Positions 17,203-24,775 of a stretch of 45,574 nt of DNA are shown here, piece after piece. The notes below the pieces were generated by a model. It was not told where the DNA came from, ran no database searches, and was given only the letters and a program-made list of their open reading frames with translations. The translations under genes were made by a program, and so were the position numbers. The stretch spans positions 1 through 45,574 of the forward strand of contig JBDUDR010000007.1 of NCBI GenBank assembly GCA_040002845.1, given 5' to 3'. Within the stretch, counting starts at the first letter, position 1; every line of letters begins with the position of its first letter. This DNA comes from JBDUDR01 sp040002845. Lineage in GTDB: Bacteria; Actinomycetota; Actinomycetes; Propionibacteriales; Nocardioidaceae.

Positions 17203-17712
17203 GTGAACTTCGACGTTTTCGTTGAGATTCCCAAGGGGCAGCGCAACAAGTACGAGGTCGACCATGTCAGCGGTCGGCTCCGGCTCGACAGGACCCTGTT
17301 CACTTCGACCCAGTACCCCGCCGACTACGGCTTCATCGAGGACACCCTCGGACAAGACGGCGACCCGCTCGACGCGCTCGTGCTGCTGCAGGAACCGACC
17401 TTTCCGGGGTGCCTGATCTTGTCCCGGGCAATCGGGATGTTCCGGATGACCGACGAGAAGGGCCCGGACGACAAGGTCATCTGCGTCCCCGCCACCGATC
17501 CGCGACTCGAGCATCTGCGCGACATCCACCACATGGCGGAGTTCGACAGGTTGGAGATCCAGCACTTCTTCGAGGTCTACAAGGATCTCGAGCCCGCCAA
17601 GTCCGTCGAGGGCGCCAGCTGGGTCGGCCGGCTCGACGCGGAGCGCGAGATCGAGGCGTCCTACAAGCGGGCCCGTGATGCGCTGGACACCGAGGGTGCG
17701 CAGCCGCACTAA
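17203..17712 (+). CDS. ppa: Inorganic pyrophosphatase (family I)
   Basis: 169-aa soluble hexameric-type enzyme hydrolysing pyrophosphate released by biosynthetic reactions. The family I signature DGDPLD with its three metal-binding aspartates is at 52-57, preceded by DYGFIEDTLGQ (41-51). Length is standard. The GTG start has an AAGGG ribosome-binding site about 8 nt upstream. It is transcribed away from dacB and ends next to repeat copy C. Confidence 0.97.
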   Translation: MNFDVFVEIPKGQRNKYEVDHVSGRLRLDRTLFTSTQYPADYGFIEDTLGQDGDPLDALVLLQEPTFPGCLILSRAIGMFRMTDEKGPDDKVICVPATDPRLEHLRDIHHMAEFDRLEIQHFFEVYKDLEPAKSVEGASWVGRLDAEREIEASYKRARDALDTEGAQPH

Positions 17713-17742
17713 TTTCTCAGCCGCATTGATTGCCCCGACTCA

Positions 17743-17834
17743 ACCGCCGGTGCCGGTCGGGCATCGCAAAAAGCGACGTTCCGGTAGTCAGACCGGCCAC
17801 TGGACAGCATTACCGTGACACTTTGTGGCAGAGC
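17743..17834 (-). repeat. Dispersed palindromic repeat, copy C (92 bp, inverted)
   Basis: The reverse complement matches the first ~92 bp of copies A and B with about a dozen differences, then stops where A and B continue for another 60 bp. A 7-bp outer stem GCCGGTC/GACCGGC surrounds an inner TCGC/GCGA stem with an AAAAA loop. It fills the space between the convergent ppa and NlpC/P60 genes. Confidence 0.8.
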
Positions 17835-17865
17835 AACGAGTCACACGCGGCAACGTGTCACTCGG

Positions 17866-19164
17866 CTAGGGGCGGGCGAAGAAGTCGGGCTGCTCCCAGT
17901 CGTAGATGTTCTCGACGCGTACGTACTCACCGGGCGCCGGCGCGGCGATCATGTCGCTACCGCCGATGTACAGACCGACATGAAAGATCGTCGCGGGATT
18001 GCCGGGATCGGAAGCCCAGAACACCAGGTCACCCGGCCGCAGCTCAGTCTCGCTGATGTGCTGAGACTGGGCGTACTGGGAGACGGAGTAGTGCGGCAGG
18101 TAGACGCCGGCAGCCGCCCAGGCGCCCATCGTCAGACCCGAGCAGTCCCAGGCATCCGGTCCCGCTGCTGCCCAGACATAGGGCTCACCGAGCTGGGCGT
18201 AGGCGAAGTCGACAGCGACCTTGGCGTCACCGGACGAGCCTGGTGGGTGACCGCCACCACCGCCACCACCGCCACCATTGCCACCATTGCCGGCGCCGCC
18301 GGCGCCGCCGGCGCCGTGGTGGTGGTGCGCGGCAGCCTGGGCCGCGGCGGCCGCGGCGGCTGCGGCTGCCGCTGCCGCTGCCGCTGCCTCGGCGGCCGCT
18401 TCGGCCCGCCTCTTGCGGATGCGTTCCAGGGCTGCCTGACGTTCCTCGGCCAACTGCATCGAGATGTGCTGCGCCTTGGCCAGCTCGGCGATCAGCTCAT
18501 GTTTGCGCGCGTCGATGCTGGCGACGGCACTCTCTTGGGCCGCGGCCGCCGCCGCCGCCTGCTTCTTCAGAGCCGCCGCGCGCAGGGCCGCCGCGTGCCG
18601 CGCGGCTACCGCTCGCCTCGCCTCGGCTTGGTACACGTGCGCCACGGTGCTGTCTGCCGAGAAGGCGTCGTACTCTGCATTGAGCGAAGACTGCGCCGAG
18701 GCAGTTGCGCTGTACTGGCTGAGCAGGGTCTGGGTGCCGTCGGCTTGCAGCAGCATGCCGAACTGCTGGACGACACTTCCGCTCTGATAGGCCCCGGCCA
18801 CCAGCCTGCCGATGCGGTCGCGCTCGAGGGCAACCTTCCTGGCAGCGGCGTGAGCCTTTGCCGTGGCGATGCGCGCGGCCCTGCGGGCCTGCTCGAGCTT
18901 GTACATCGCGCCGTTGTACGCCTCGACAGCGATCTCAGCCTTGACCCGCAACTGGTCCAGCTGCTGGTCGGCCACGGCCAGATCGGCCTCGATGGCACCG
19001 ACGTCCCTGGCCTTGTTCGCAACCCGTTGCTGCGCGGCATCAACGTCGCCCTTGGACGGGAACCCGTGGTGGCCGTCGGCGTGCGCCGCCGGGAGTGTCG
19101 TCAGGCAGACAGCCGAAACGATCACCGCGGCGATATACCCGCGGATCTTGCTGCCGGTAGGCAC
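17866..19164 (-). CDS. Secreted NlpC/P60 peptidoglycan endopeptidase with coiled-coil region
   Basis: 432-aa exported cell-wall hydrolase. A signal peptide covers about 1-29 (cut after AHA). A PcsB/RipA-like coiled coil runs about 35-130, and a second long Ala-rich helix about 160-280. A low-complexity linker (poly-Ala, HHHH, then Gly-rich, about 255-310) leads to the NlpC/P60 domain (about 313-432). The catalytic Cys is Cys341 in DCSGL and the His is His395 in FHVGLYIGG. It probably cleaves D-Glu-mDAP-type bonds for cell separation, with the coiled coil controlling or localising it (inference from RipA-like proteins). The GTG start has a GAAGGGGA ribosome-binding site, and a strong hairpin lies just upstream in the leader. 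Confidence 0.93.
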   Translation of the reverse strand: MPTGSKIRGYIAAVIVSAVCLTTLPAAHADGHHGFPSKGDVDAAQQRVANKARDVGAIEADLAVADQQLDQLRVKAEIAVEAYNGAMYKLEQARRAARIATAKAHAAARKVALERDRIGRLVAGAYQSGSVVQQFGMLLQADGTQTLLSQYSATASAQSSLNAEYDAFSADSTVAHVYQAEARRAVAARHAAALRAAALKKQAAAAAAAQESAVASIDARKHELIAELAKAQHISMQLAEERQAALERIRKRRAEAAAEAAAAAAAAAAAAAAAAQAAAHHHHGAGGAGGAGNGGNGGGGGGGGGHPPGSSGDAKVAVDFAYAQLGEPYVWAAAGPDAWDCSGLTMGAWAAAGVYLPHYSVSQYAQSQHISETELRPGDLVFWASDPGNPATIFHVGLYIGGSDMIAAPAPGEYVRVENIYDWEQPDFFARP

Positions 19165-19185
19165 TCGCTGTCCCCTTCGCTGTGA

Positions 19186-19216
19186 TCACCGAGCCCCTTC
19201 CCCATAGGCTCGGTGA
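19186..19216 (-). promoter_or_regulatory. Leader hairpin upstream of the NlpC/P60 gene
   Basis: TCACCGAGCC (19186-19195) pairs perfectly over 10 bp with GGCTCGGTGA (19207-19216) around an 11-nt loop. It lies 22-52 nt upstream of the GTG start and just before its ribosome-binding site, if the transcript begins further upstream. It could modulate translation or mRNA stability. It does not match the ydaO (c-di-AMP) riboswitch that often precedes such genes. Confidence 0.5.
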
Positions 19217-19352
19217 CCTCGGCTGGCGGTCGGTGGGCAGCCTCCTGAAACTCGCTGCCGCGCGTTGTCGCAGAACCACGCTAGTCAACTTCAGCCCCAA
19301 AGGGAACACTTTTCACAAACAAACCATCCGCAACACGGCGATTGTGCTTGCA

Positions 19353-19370
19353 AACTACATCTGTGTAGTT
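19353..19370. promoter_or_regulatory. 18-bp palindrome, candidate operator
   Basis: AACTACA (19353-19359) and TGTAGTT (19364-19370) form a perfect 7-bp dyad around TCTG in the A+T-rich gap between the NlpC/P60 and MFS genes. ACTACA/TGTAGT dyads resemble operators of BlaI/MecI/CopY-type winged-helix repressors. No such regulator is in the window, so the assignment is tentative. Confidence 0.4.
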
Positions 19371-19438
19371 CTATCCTTAATGGCTTCGCGCTCCCTCCTT
19401 CGTGAGTCACGCAGGGCGATCCGCGTAACGAAGAAGCC

Positions 19439-19469
19439 TTTACTTCAAGTACGCTTGAACTTGTAGGTT
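19439..19469 (+). promoter_or_regulatory. MerR-type promoter with 19-bp spacer ahead of the MFS gene
   Basis: A -35-like TTTACT (19439-19444) and a -10-like TAGGTT (19464-19469) are separated by exactly 19 bp, the long spacing used by MerR-family activators. A perfect dyad TTCAAG-TACG-CTTGAA (19444-19459) lies in the spacer and resembles SoxR-like CTCAAG/CTTGAG sites. Transcription would start about 7 nt after the -10, at the ATG (19477), giving a leaderless mRNA. Confidence 0.55.
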
Positions 19470-19476
19470 GCGTGTC

Positions 19477-20757
19477 ATGATGCAGACCGCCACCTCGCCA
19501 ACGTCGGGCAGCCGCGCTCGCCGTTGGGGACTACCTGATGTCGGGCGGCGGCGGCCCTTCGTCGTCGCGATGGTGATCGACACGGTCGGCACCGGCCTGT
19601 ACCTGCCGTTCACCGTTCTGTACTTCACCGCGACGACCCAGCTGTCCATTGCCCAGGTAGGGCTCGGGTTGTCCATCGCTGCGGGAGCCGGACTGGCACT
19701 GTCGCCCGTGCTCGGCGGATCTGTCGACGCGAAAGGGGCCAAGCCGGTCCTCATCGCGAGCAACATCATCCGTTTCGTCGCATTCGCCGCGGCGCCTCTG
19801 GTCGGCGCCATGTGGTCCCTGTTGGCTGTGACGTTGGGCATGGAGATCGGCATGCGTGCCTTTTGGGCGTCGTACGTGCCGCTGGTCGCCGAGATCGCCG
19901 CTCCTCACGAGCGGCCGCGCTGGTTCGGCTTCCTGACCTCGGTTCGCAATGCCGGACTTGGCCTGGGCAGCTTGCTCGCGGGCGTCGCAGTCGCCATCGG
20001 AGGCGGCGGGGCCTACGACGTGATCGTGTTGATGAACGCCGCCAGCTTCGCGCTGGCCGGCTGGTTGATCTGGATCACTCCGGTCGCCGGTCGTGCGACG
20101 GGTCCCGCACCCTCCTCAGGAGCCTGGCGAACGGTCCTTACAGACCGACCATACGTAGCCCTGGCTCTCGCAAACCTGGCGTACACGCTGAGCATGGTTT
20201 CCCTGACCATCCTGTTGCCGGTTTACGTGGTCGAGACGCTGTCGCTCCCGACGTGGCTGGGCGGGGTGGTTATCGCCCTCAACTGCGTTCTTGTCACCTT
20301 TGGCCAGGGCCCGACCGTACGACTGATCGAGCAGCGGACGACCATCTGGGCCCTGCGAGTCTCGGCCGCCCTGTTCAGCGCTGCCTTCGTCGTGCTCGCC
20401 CTGGTGGTGTCGCTGCCGGCCATCGCGGCCATCCCGATGCTGCTGGCGGGTGTGGTGGTCTTCACGTTTGGCGAGCTGTTCGAGTCACCGTCCATGGCCG
20501 CCCTCTCCACCGACGCCGCGCCCGCGGCACTGCGAGGCCGTTACCTCACCATGCACCAGATGTCATGGACGATCGCGTCGATCATCGGGCCGGCGCTGTT
20601 CACCTGGCTGCTGTCCGTGCAGTCGGTGCTGCCCTGGCTCTTCCTCGCGGCGATGGCAGCTCTCGGCACGGTCACCATCCCAACGGTGGGCCGGTTGCTG
20701 GCCCCCCGACTGCAGGCCCAGATCCCCCAGATCATGGACGCCGGCCGCGAGACTTGA
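19477..20757 (+). CDS. MFS transporter (drug-efflux type)
   Basis: 426-aa major facilitator with about twelve hydrophobic helices, beginning near residue 27 (RPFVVAMVIDTVGTGLYLPF). The inter-helix loop LGGSVDAKGAKPVL matches the MFS signature between helices 2 and 3. Substrate is unknown; the exporter-like N-half (MFS_1) suggests drug or metabolite efflux. Two ATGs (19477, 19480) are possible; a TTG three codons upstream overlaps the -10 element and is unlikely. A MerR-type promoter lies immediately upstream, so expression is probably inducible by a ligand, redox signal or drug (inference). Its 3' end overlaps the convergent pirin gene by 26 bp. Confidence 0.88.
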   Translation: MMQTATSPTSGSRARRWGLPDVGRRRPFVVAMVIDTVGTGLYLPFTVLYFTATTQLSIAQVGLGLSIAAGAGLALSPVLGGSVDAKGAKPVLIASNIIRFVAFAAAPLVGAMWSLLAVTLGMEIGMRAFWASYVPLVAEIAAPHERPRWFGFLTSVRNAGLGLGSLLAGVAVAIGGGGAYDVIVLMNAASFALAGWLIWITPVAGRATGPAPSSGAWRTVLTDRPYVALALANLAYTLSMVSLTILLPVYVVETLSLPTWLGGVVIALNCVLVTFGQGPTVRLIEQRTTIWALRVSAALFSAAFVVLALVVSLPAIAAIPMLLAGVVVFTFGELFESPSMAALSTDAAPAALRGRYLTMHQMSWTIASIIGPALFTWLLSVQSVLPWLFLAAMAALGTVTIPTVGRLLAPRLQAQIPQIMDAGRET

Positions 20758-21694
20758 GTCTCGAGTTCGGCATCGGCGGAGCCGGCAACCGAGGGCCGTC
20801 GAAACCGGTGACCTCCCCGAACCGTTCCGACTCATACTCCCAGTCGGCGCGCGCCTGCACGATCTCCTCATGACTGCGGCCGATGAAGTTCCACCACATG
20901 ACGATCTCCTCGCCGAACGGCTCGCCACCAAGCAGCAACACCCTGGCATCCGCGCTCGCGCGCATAGCCAACTCGGGCCTGTCCGTTCCGAGATAGATCA
21001 TCTGCCCGACCCCTATCGGGTGCGCTTCCACGTCCACAGCGCCGGCCAGGGCCACCACGGCGTACTCGAAGTCCCGCCGTAGCGGCAGCCGCACCGTAGC
21101 TCCGGCCGAGATGGCCACGTCGGCACCGGTCAACGGGGTCTGGCCGGAGGCCGGGGACGACACCTCCCCGAACGACCCGATGATCACGGTGGCCGCAAAC
21201 CCCTCCCCCTCGACTCGCGGCAGTCGGGAGTACTGCTCGAAGCTCGGCGAGATGCTGTCGCGGACGGGATGCGGCAAAGCCACCCATAGCTGAACCCCGT
21301 GCAGTAACTGGTCGCTGCCAACCGACTCCTCCGAATGCGCGATGCCCATCCCGGAGGTCATGAGGTTCAGCTCGCCGGGACGGACCAGCGCCTCGGTGCC
21401 GAGGCTGTCCCGGTGCAACACGGTGCCGTCGAGCAACCAGCTCACGGTCTGCAGGCTGGTGTGCGGATGCGGCGGCACCCGCATTCCCTGCTGCAGCCGA
21501 AGGTCATCCGGGCCGTAGTGGTCGACGAAGCACCACGCCCCGACCATCCGACGGCCCCGGTGGGGCAGCAGCCTGCGCACCTGGGTGGTCTTGCCGAGCC
21601 ATACCTTGACGGCATCCGTGACCTCGGCTGCGGGTCCTTCGTCGGCCTGGGCGCCGCACACGGACTCCTGCGGCTTGAGGTCGAGGTTGCTCAC
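20732..21694 (-). CDS. Pirin family protein
   Basis: 320-aa bicupin. The N-terminal cupin holds the pirin metal site: His76 and His78 in PPHPHTSLQT, then His120 and Glu122 in AHSEES. Some pirins act as quercetin dioxygenases, others bind transcription or metabolic partners, so the biological role is open. A C-terminal pirin_C domain (about 180-285) contains GEPFGEEIVMWWNF. The GTG start at 21694 diverges from the flavoprotein gene 31 bp away, so the two may share regulation. Its stop lies inside the end of the MFS gene. Confidence 0.92.
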   Translation of the reverse strand: MSNLDLKPQESVCGAQADEGPAAEVTDAVKVWLGKTTQVRRLLPHRGRRMVGAWCFVDHYGPDDLRLQQGMRVPPHPHTSLQTVSWLLDGTVLHRDSLGTEALVRPGELNLMTSGMGIAHSEESVGSDQLLHGVQLWVALPHPVRDSISPSFEQYSRLPRVEGEGFAATVIIGSFGEVSSPASGQTPLTGADVAISAGATVRLPLRRDFEYAVVALAGAVDVEAHPIGVGQMIYLGTDRPELAMRASADARVLLLGGEPFGEEIVMWWNFIGRSHEEIVQARADWEYESERFGEVTGFDGPRLPAPPMPNSRLKSRGRRP

Positions 21695-21724
21695 TCCACC
21701 GACAGTACGCCCGAGGCGCCGGCG

Positions 21725-23128
21725 ATGTTCTCGTGGTTGAGTGAACCCATGGAGCCGACAACTGCAGACGTGGTCGTGATCGGGCTGGGGCCAGGGGGTG
21801 AGGCCGTTGCCACGAAGCTGGCGAACTCAGGACTGACCGTGGTGGGGGTCGATCGCCGACTGGTCGGCGGCGAGTGCCCCTACTTCGGATGCGTACCGAC
21901 CAAGATGATGCTGCGCGCCGCCGGTGCTCTGGCCGAAGCACACCGTGTCCCAATGCTCGCCGGCGATGTCTCTGTCCATCCCAGCTGGAACCCGGTCGCC
22001 GACCGGATCCGCGACGAGGCAACCGACGACTGGGACGACACGGTCGCCGTCAAACGGTTCGAGGCGACGGGCGGCCGGTTCATCCGCGGTACGGGCCGGA
22101 TCAGCGCCCCTGACGAGGTCACCGTCGACACGGACGCCGGCCAACAGGTCATCAGCGTCCGGAAGGGGATTGTGCTCAACCCGGGGACCGAGCCGTCCAT
22201 CCCCCCGATCGAGGGGCTGGCCGAGACGCCGTACTGGACGAATCGCGACGCCGTCCAGGCACGGGAGGTCCCCGACTCGCTGATCGTCCTCGGTGGGGGC
22301 GCAATCGGCTTGGAGTTCGCGCAGGCGTTCGCTCGCTTCGGGACCACGGTGACCATCGTGGAGGCCGCCGATGACATCCTGCCGGCGAGCGAGCCGGAGG
22401 CGGCCGAGATCGTGGCGGGAGTCCTGCGGTCGGAGGGCGTGGACCTGCGCACGGGAGTCACAGCGCAGCGGATCAGCCATGACAGGTCTGGCTTCGCCGT
22501 CGGCCTGTCCGACAGCGGGCGGGTGACTGCATCGAACCTGCTGGTAGCGGTGGGACGCGCGACCGACCTCCGCGAACTCGGGGTCGCGGCGGCCGGCATC
22601 GACGCAGGCGCGCGCACCATCGACACCGACGAGCACCTGCGGGCCGCACCAGGGGTCTGGGTGGTGGGCGATGTCGCTGGGCACGGAGCATTCACCCACA
22701 TGTCGATGTACCACGCGGACATCGTTGTCGACGACATCATCGGCGACGGCGAGCTCACCGCCGAGTACCACGCTGTCCCAGGCGTCACGTTCACCGATCC
22801 CGAAGCAGCCCAGGTCGGGCTCACGGAGGCAGCCGCCCGCGCCCAGGGGCTCGACGTACACACGGGAACAGCCTCCGTCCCGAGTACGAGCAGAGGCTGG
22901 ATCTACAAGGTGGGCAACGAGGGAGTCATCAAGGTCGTAGCAGACGCCGAGCGTGGAGTGCTGGTTGGAGCCACCGTGGTCGCGCCCGCTGGCGGTGAGG
23001 TGATCGGGGCGCTCGCGGTGGCGGTGCATGCGCGAGTACCGGTGGCCAGCCTGCGGCGGATGATCTACGCCTATCCCACCCTCCACCGAGGCATCGAGGA
23101 CGCCCTCAACGATCTCAGCCTCGAGTAG
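21725..23128 (+). CDS. Pyridine nucleotide-disulfide oxidoreductase family flavoprotein
   Basis: 467-aa class I flavin disulfide reductase resembling dihydrolipoamide dehydrogenase and mercuric reductase. An FAD-binding GLGPGG (20-25) leads to the redox pair Cys51/Cys56 in GGECPYFGCVPTK. The NAD(P)-binding LGGGAIGLEFAQ and the second FAD motif VGDVAG follow, then a C-terminal dimerisation domain. The usual catalytic His of HPT near the C-terminus is Tyr here (YAYPTLHRG), so the proton-transfer step and substrate are likely altered. A mycothiol- or small-disulfide-related role is possible but unproven. ATG 21725 has a GAGG site 8 nt upstream; ATG 21749 (MEPTTADV) is a plausible alternative. 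Confidence 0.88.
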   Translation: MFSWLSEPMEPTTADVVVIGLGPGGEAVATKLANSGLTVVGVDRRLVGGECPYFGCVPTKMMLRAAGALAEAHRVPMLAGDVSVHPSWNPVADRIRDEATDDWDDTVAVKRFEATGGRFIRGTGRISAPDEVTVDTDAGQQVISVRKGIVLNPGTEPSIPPIEGLAETPYWTNRDAVQAREVPDSLIVLGGGAIGLEFAQAFARFGTTVTIVEAADDILPASEPEAAEIVAGVLRSEGVDLRTGVTAQRISHDRSGFAVGLSDSGRVTASNLLVAVGRATDLRELGVAAAGIDAGARTIDTDEHLRAAPGVWVVGDVAGHGAFTHMSMYHADIVVDDIIGDGELTAEYHAVPGVTFTDPEAAQVGLTEAAARAQGLDVHTGTASVPSTSRGWIYKVGNEGVIKVVADAERGVLVGATVVAPAGGEVIGALAVAVHARVPVASLRRMIYAYPTLHRGIEDALNDLSLE

Positions 23129-23144
23129 CCCGTCGTGATCGCGG

Positions 23145-24287
23145 TTACAGGCCCATGGACCGACCGATTATCTCCTTCATGATCTCGGTGGTGCCGCCGT
23201 AGATCGTCTGGACTCGGCTGTCCAGGTAGGCGCGTGATATCGGATATTCAGACATGTAGCCGTACCCGCCGTACAGCTGCAGACACCGGTCGACGACCTG
23301 CTTCTGCAGCTCCGTACACCACCATTTGGCCATCGCCGCATCGGTGACCGACAACTCACCGGCGTTCAGCTCGATGATGCAGCGATCGACGAAGACACGC
23401 GCGATCTGGGTCTCGGTGGCCATCTCCGCGAGCGCGAAGCGGGAGTTCTGGAACGAGCCGACCGGCCGGCCGAACGCCGTGCGCTCCTTGACGTACGCCA
23501 GTGTGGCTTCCAGCGTCCGCTCACAGGCGGCGACGGCGCTCACCGCGATCGATAGCCGCTCCTGCGGCAGCTTCTCCATCAGGTAGATGAAGCCCTCGCC
23601 CTCCTCGCCCAGCAGGTTGAAGGTCGGTACGCGCACGTCGTCGAAGAACAACTCGGCAGTGTCTTGGGCCTTGAGCCCGATCTTGTCGAGGTTGCGGCCG
23701 CGCGCGAAGCCATCCATCCCTCGCTCGAGCACGAGCAGGGAGATGCCCTGATAGCCGGCAGCCGGATCAGTCTTGGCCACCACGACGACCAGATCTGCGT
23801 TGATCCCGTTGGAGATGAACGTCTTCTGCCCGCTCACCACGTAGTGGTCGCCGTCACGACGGGCAGCCGTACGGATGCCCTGCAGGTCTGAGCCCGCCTC
23901 GGGCTCGGACATGGCGATCGCCGTGATCGTCTCGCCGCTGCAGAACGACGGCAGCCACCGATGTTTCTGCTCGTCCGTGCCGTAATCGAGGAGGTAGCCC
24001 GAGACCAGGTCCGTGTGCAACATGAATCCGACACCGCTCGCGCGGGCGCGGGTGAGCTCCTCCGCGAGCACGGCGTTGAAGCGGAAGTCGCGCAGTCCAC
24101 CGCCACCGAACTCCGTGGGGACCATGAACCCGAGAAGCCCCTGGCGACCCGCCTTCATCCACAGATCCCGAGGAACGATTCCTGCCTGCTCCCAGGCCTC
24201 GTGATGAGGCACGATCTCCTTGTCGCAAAAGGTGCGCACGGCCTCGCGAAAGTCATCGTGGTCGGACTCGAAGATCTGACGCCTCAC
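23145..24287 (-). CDS. Acyl-CoA dehydrogenase
   Basis: 380-aa FAD enzyme catalysing alpha,beta-desaturation of acyl-CoA in fatty or branched-chain acid breakdown. It has the three-domain ACAD layout: the AMSEPEAGSDLQG flavin/substrate strand in the middle, and LQLYGGYGYMSEYP with the catalytic Glu368 (YGGTTEIM) at the end. Chain-length preference cannot be read from sequence. The GTG start follows a GAGGAG ribosome-binding site, and a palindromic candidate operator sits 33 nt upstream. It converges with the flavoprotein gene 16 bp away. Confidence 0.95.
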   Translation of the reverse strand: MRRQIFESDHDDFREAVRTFCDKEIVPHHEAWEQAGIVPRDLWMKAGRQGLLGFMVPTEFGGGGLRDFRFNAVLAEELTRARASGVGFMLHTDLVSGYLLDYGTDEQKHRWLPSFCSGETITAIAMSEPEAGSDLQGIRTAARRDGDHYVVSGQKTFISNGINADLVVVVAKTDPAAGYQGISLLVLERGMDGFARGRNLDKIGLKAQDTAELFFDDVRVPTFNLLGEEGEGFIYLMEKLPQERLSIAVSAVAACERTLEATLAYVKERTAFGRPVGSFQNSRFALAEMATETQIARVFVDRCIIELNAGELSVTDAAMAKWWCTELQKQVVDRCLQLYGGYGYMSEYPISRAYLDSRVQTIYGGTTEIMKEIIGRSMGL

Positions 24288-24319
24288 GGTGGCTCCTCGA
24301 TGGCCGGCGAAAGCATCAT

Positions 24320-24340
24320 TGTGACACCGTTACTGTCACA
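24320..24340. promoter_or_regulatory. Palindromic candidate operator of the acyl-CoA dehydrogenase gene
   Basis: TGTGACA (24320-24326) and TGTCACA (24334-24340) are perfect 7-bp inverted arms around a 7-nt spacer, in the short gap between the GNAT gene end and the dehydrogenase start. Such sites commonly bind TetR- or GntR-family regulators of fatty-acid genes. The regulator is not identifiable here. The TGTGA/TCACA spacing is too wide for a CRP site. Confidence 0.45.
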
Positions 24341-24371
24341 GTGGCCAGGTCACGTTCGACGGACCCCTGGC

Positions 24372-24680
24372 TCAGGCGAAGCCGAACTCCGGCCTCTTGT
24401 CCGCCGGAACCAGGTCGACAAAGTCGGGATGCTTCTCAATCCACTCGCGAACATATGGGCAGTACGGCAGCACCGAACGCCCAGCATTCCTGGTCTCGTC
24501 GAGGGCCCTGCGGACCAGGCTGGATGCGAATCCCTTTCCCGAGTAGGCGTTGTCGACCTCGGTGTGCTGGAAGGAGACCACGTCGCCTCGCAGGCGATAC
24601 GTCAAGGTCCCGACGACCCGACCCTCCGAGAGGATTTCGTACCGCCGCCGTTCCCGGTTGTCGCGTACGACCCGATCCAT
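24372..24680 (-). CDS. Small GNAT-like N-acetyltransferase (COG2388 / YjdJ type)
   Basis: 102-aa compact GNAT fold. It retains the beta-hairpin with a TLTYRL strand, then HTEVDNAYSGKGFASSLVRRALDE, the shortened acetyl-CoA-binding loop (GKGFASSL) of this family. C-terminal YCPYVREWIEKHP is also typical. Substrate unknown. ATG 24680 is preceded by an almost perfect AGGAGG; the 20 residues upstream run into the terminator hairpin and are rejected. It lies downstream of the S53 peptidase but is separated from it by that terminator. Confidence 0.9.
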   Translation of the reverse strand: MDRVVRDNRERRRYEILSEGRVVGTLTYRLRGDVVSFQHTEVDNAYSGKGFASSLVRRALDETRNAGRSVLPYCPYVREWIEKHPDFVDLVPADKRPEFGFA

Positions 24681-24697
24681 CGAAGACCTCCTGGTGA

Positions 24698-24732
24698 ACA
24701 GGCCCCCCAACCCAGCGGGTCGGGGGGCCTGT
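24698..24732 (-). terminator. Strong hairpin terminator after the S53 peptidase gene
   Basis: ACAGGCCCCCC (24698-24708) pairs perfectly over 11 bp with GGGGGGCCTGT (24722-24732). The loop itself folds as ACCC-AGC-GGGT. It lies 44 nt past the peptidase stop and just before the ribosome-binding site of the GNAT gene, so that gene needs its own promoter or reads through. Confidence 0.75.
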
Positions 24733-24775
24733 CGCGCCATCTGGGCGTCACCGGATCGGTGACCTCGTCATCGTG

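Noticed and set aside
19165..19330. Possible ydaO (c-di-AMP) riboswitch in the NlpC/P60 leader
   Set aside because: The conserved GGGGGAACC and CGAACCCG-type blocks of that class are not present; only a simple hairpin is seen.
24320..24340. CRP/Crp-like site in the acyl-CoA dehydrogenase promoter
   Set aside because: TGTGA and TCACA half-sites are 11 bp apart, not the 6 bp that CRP uses.
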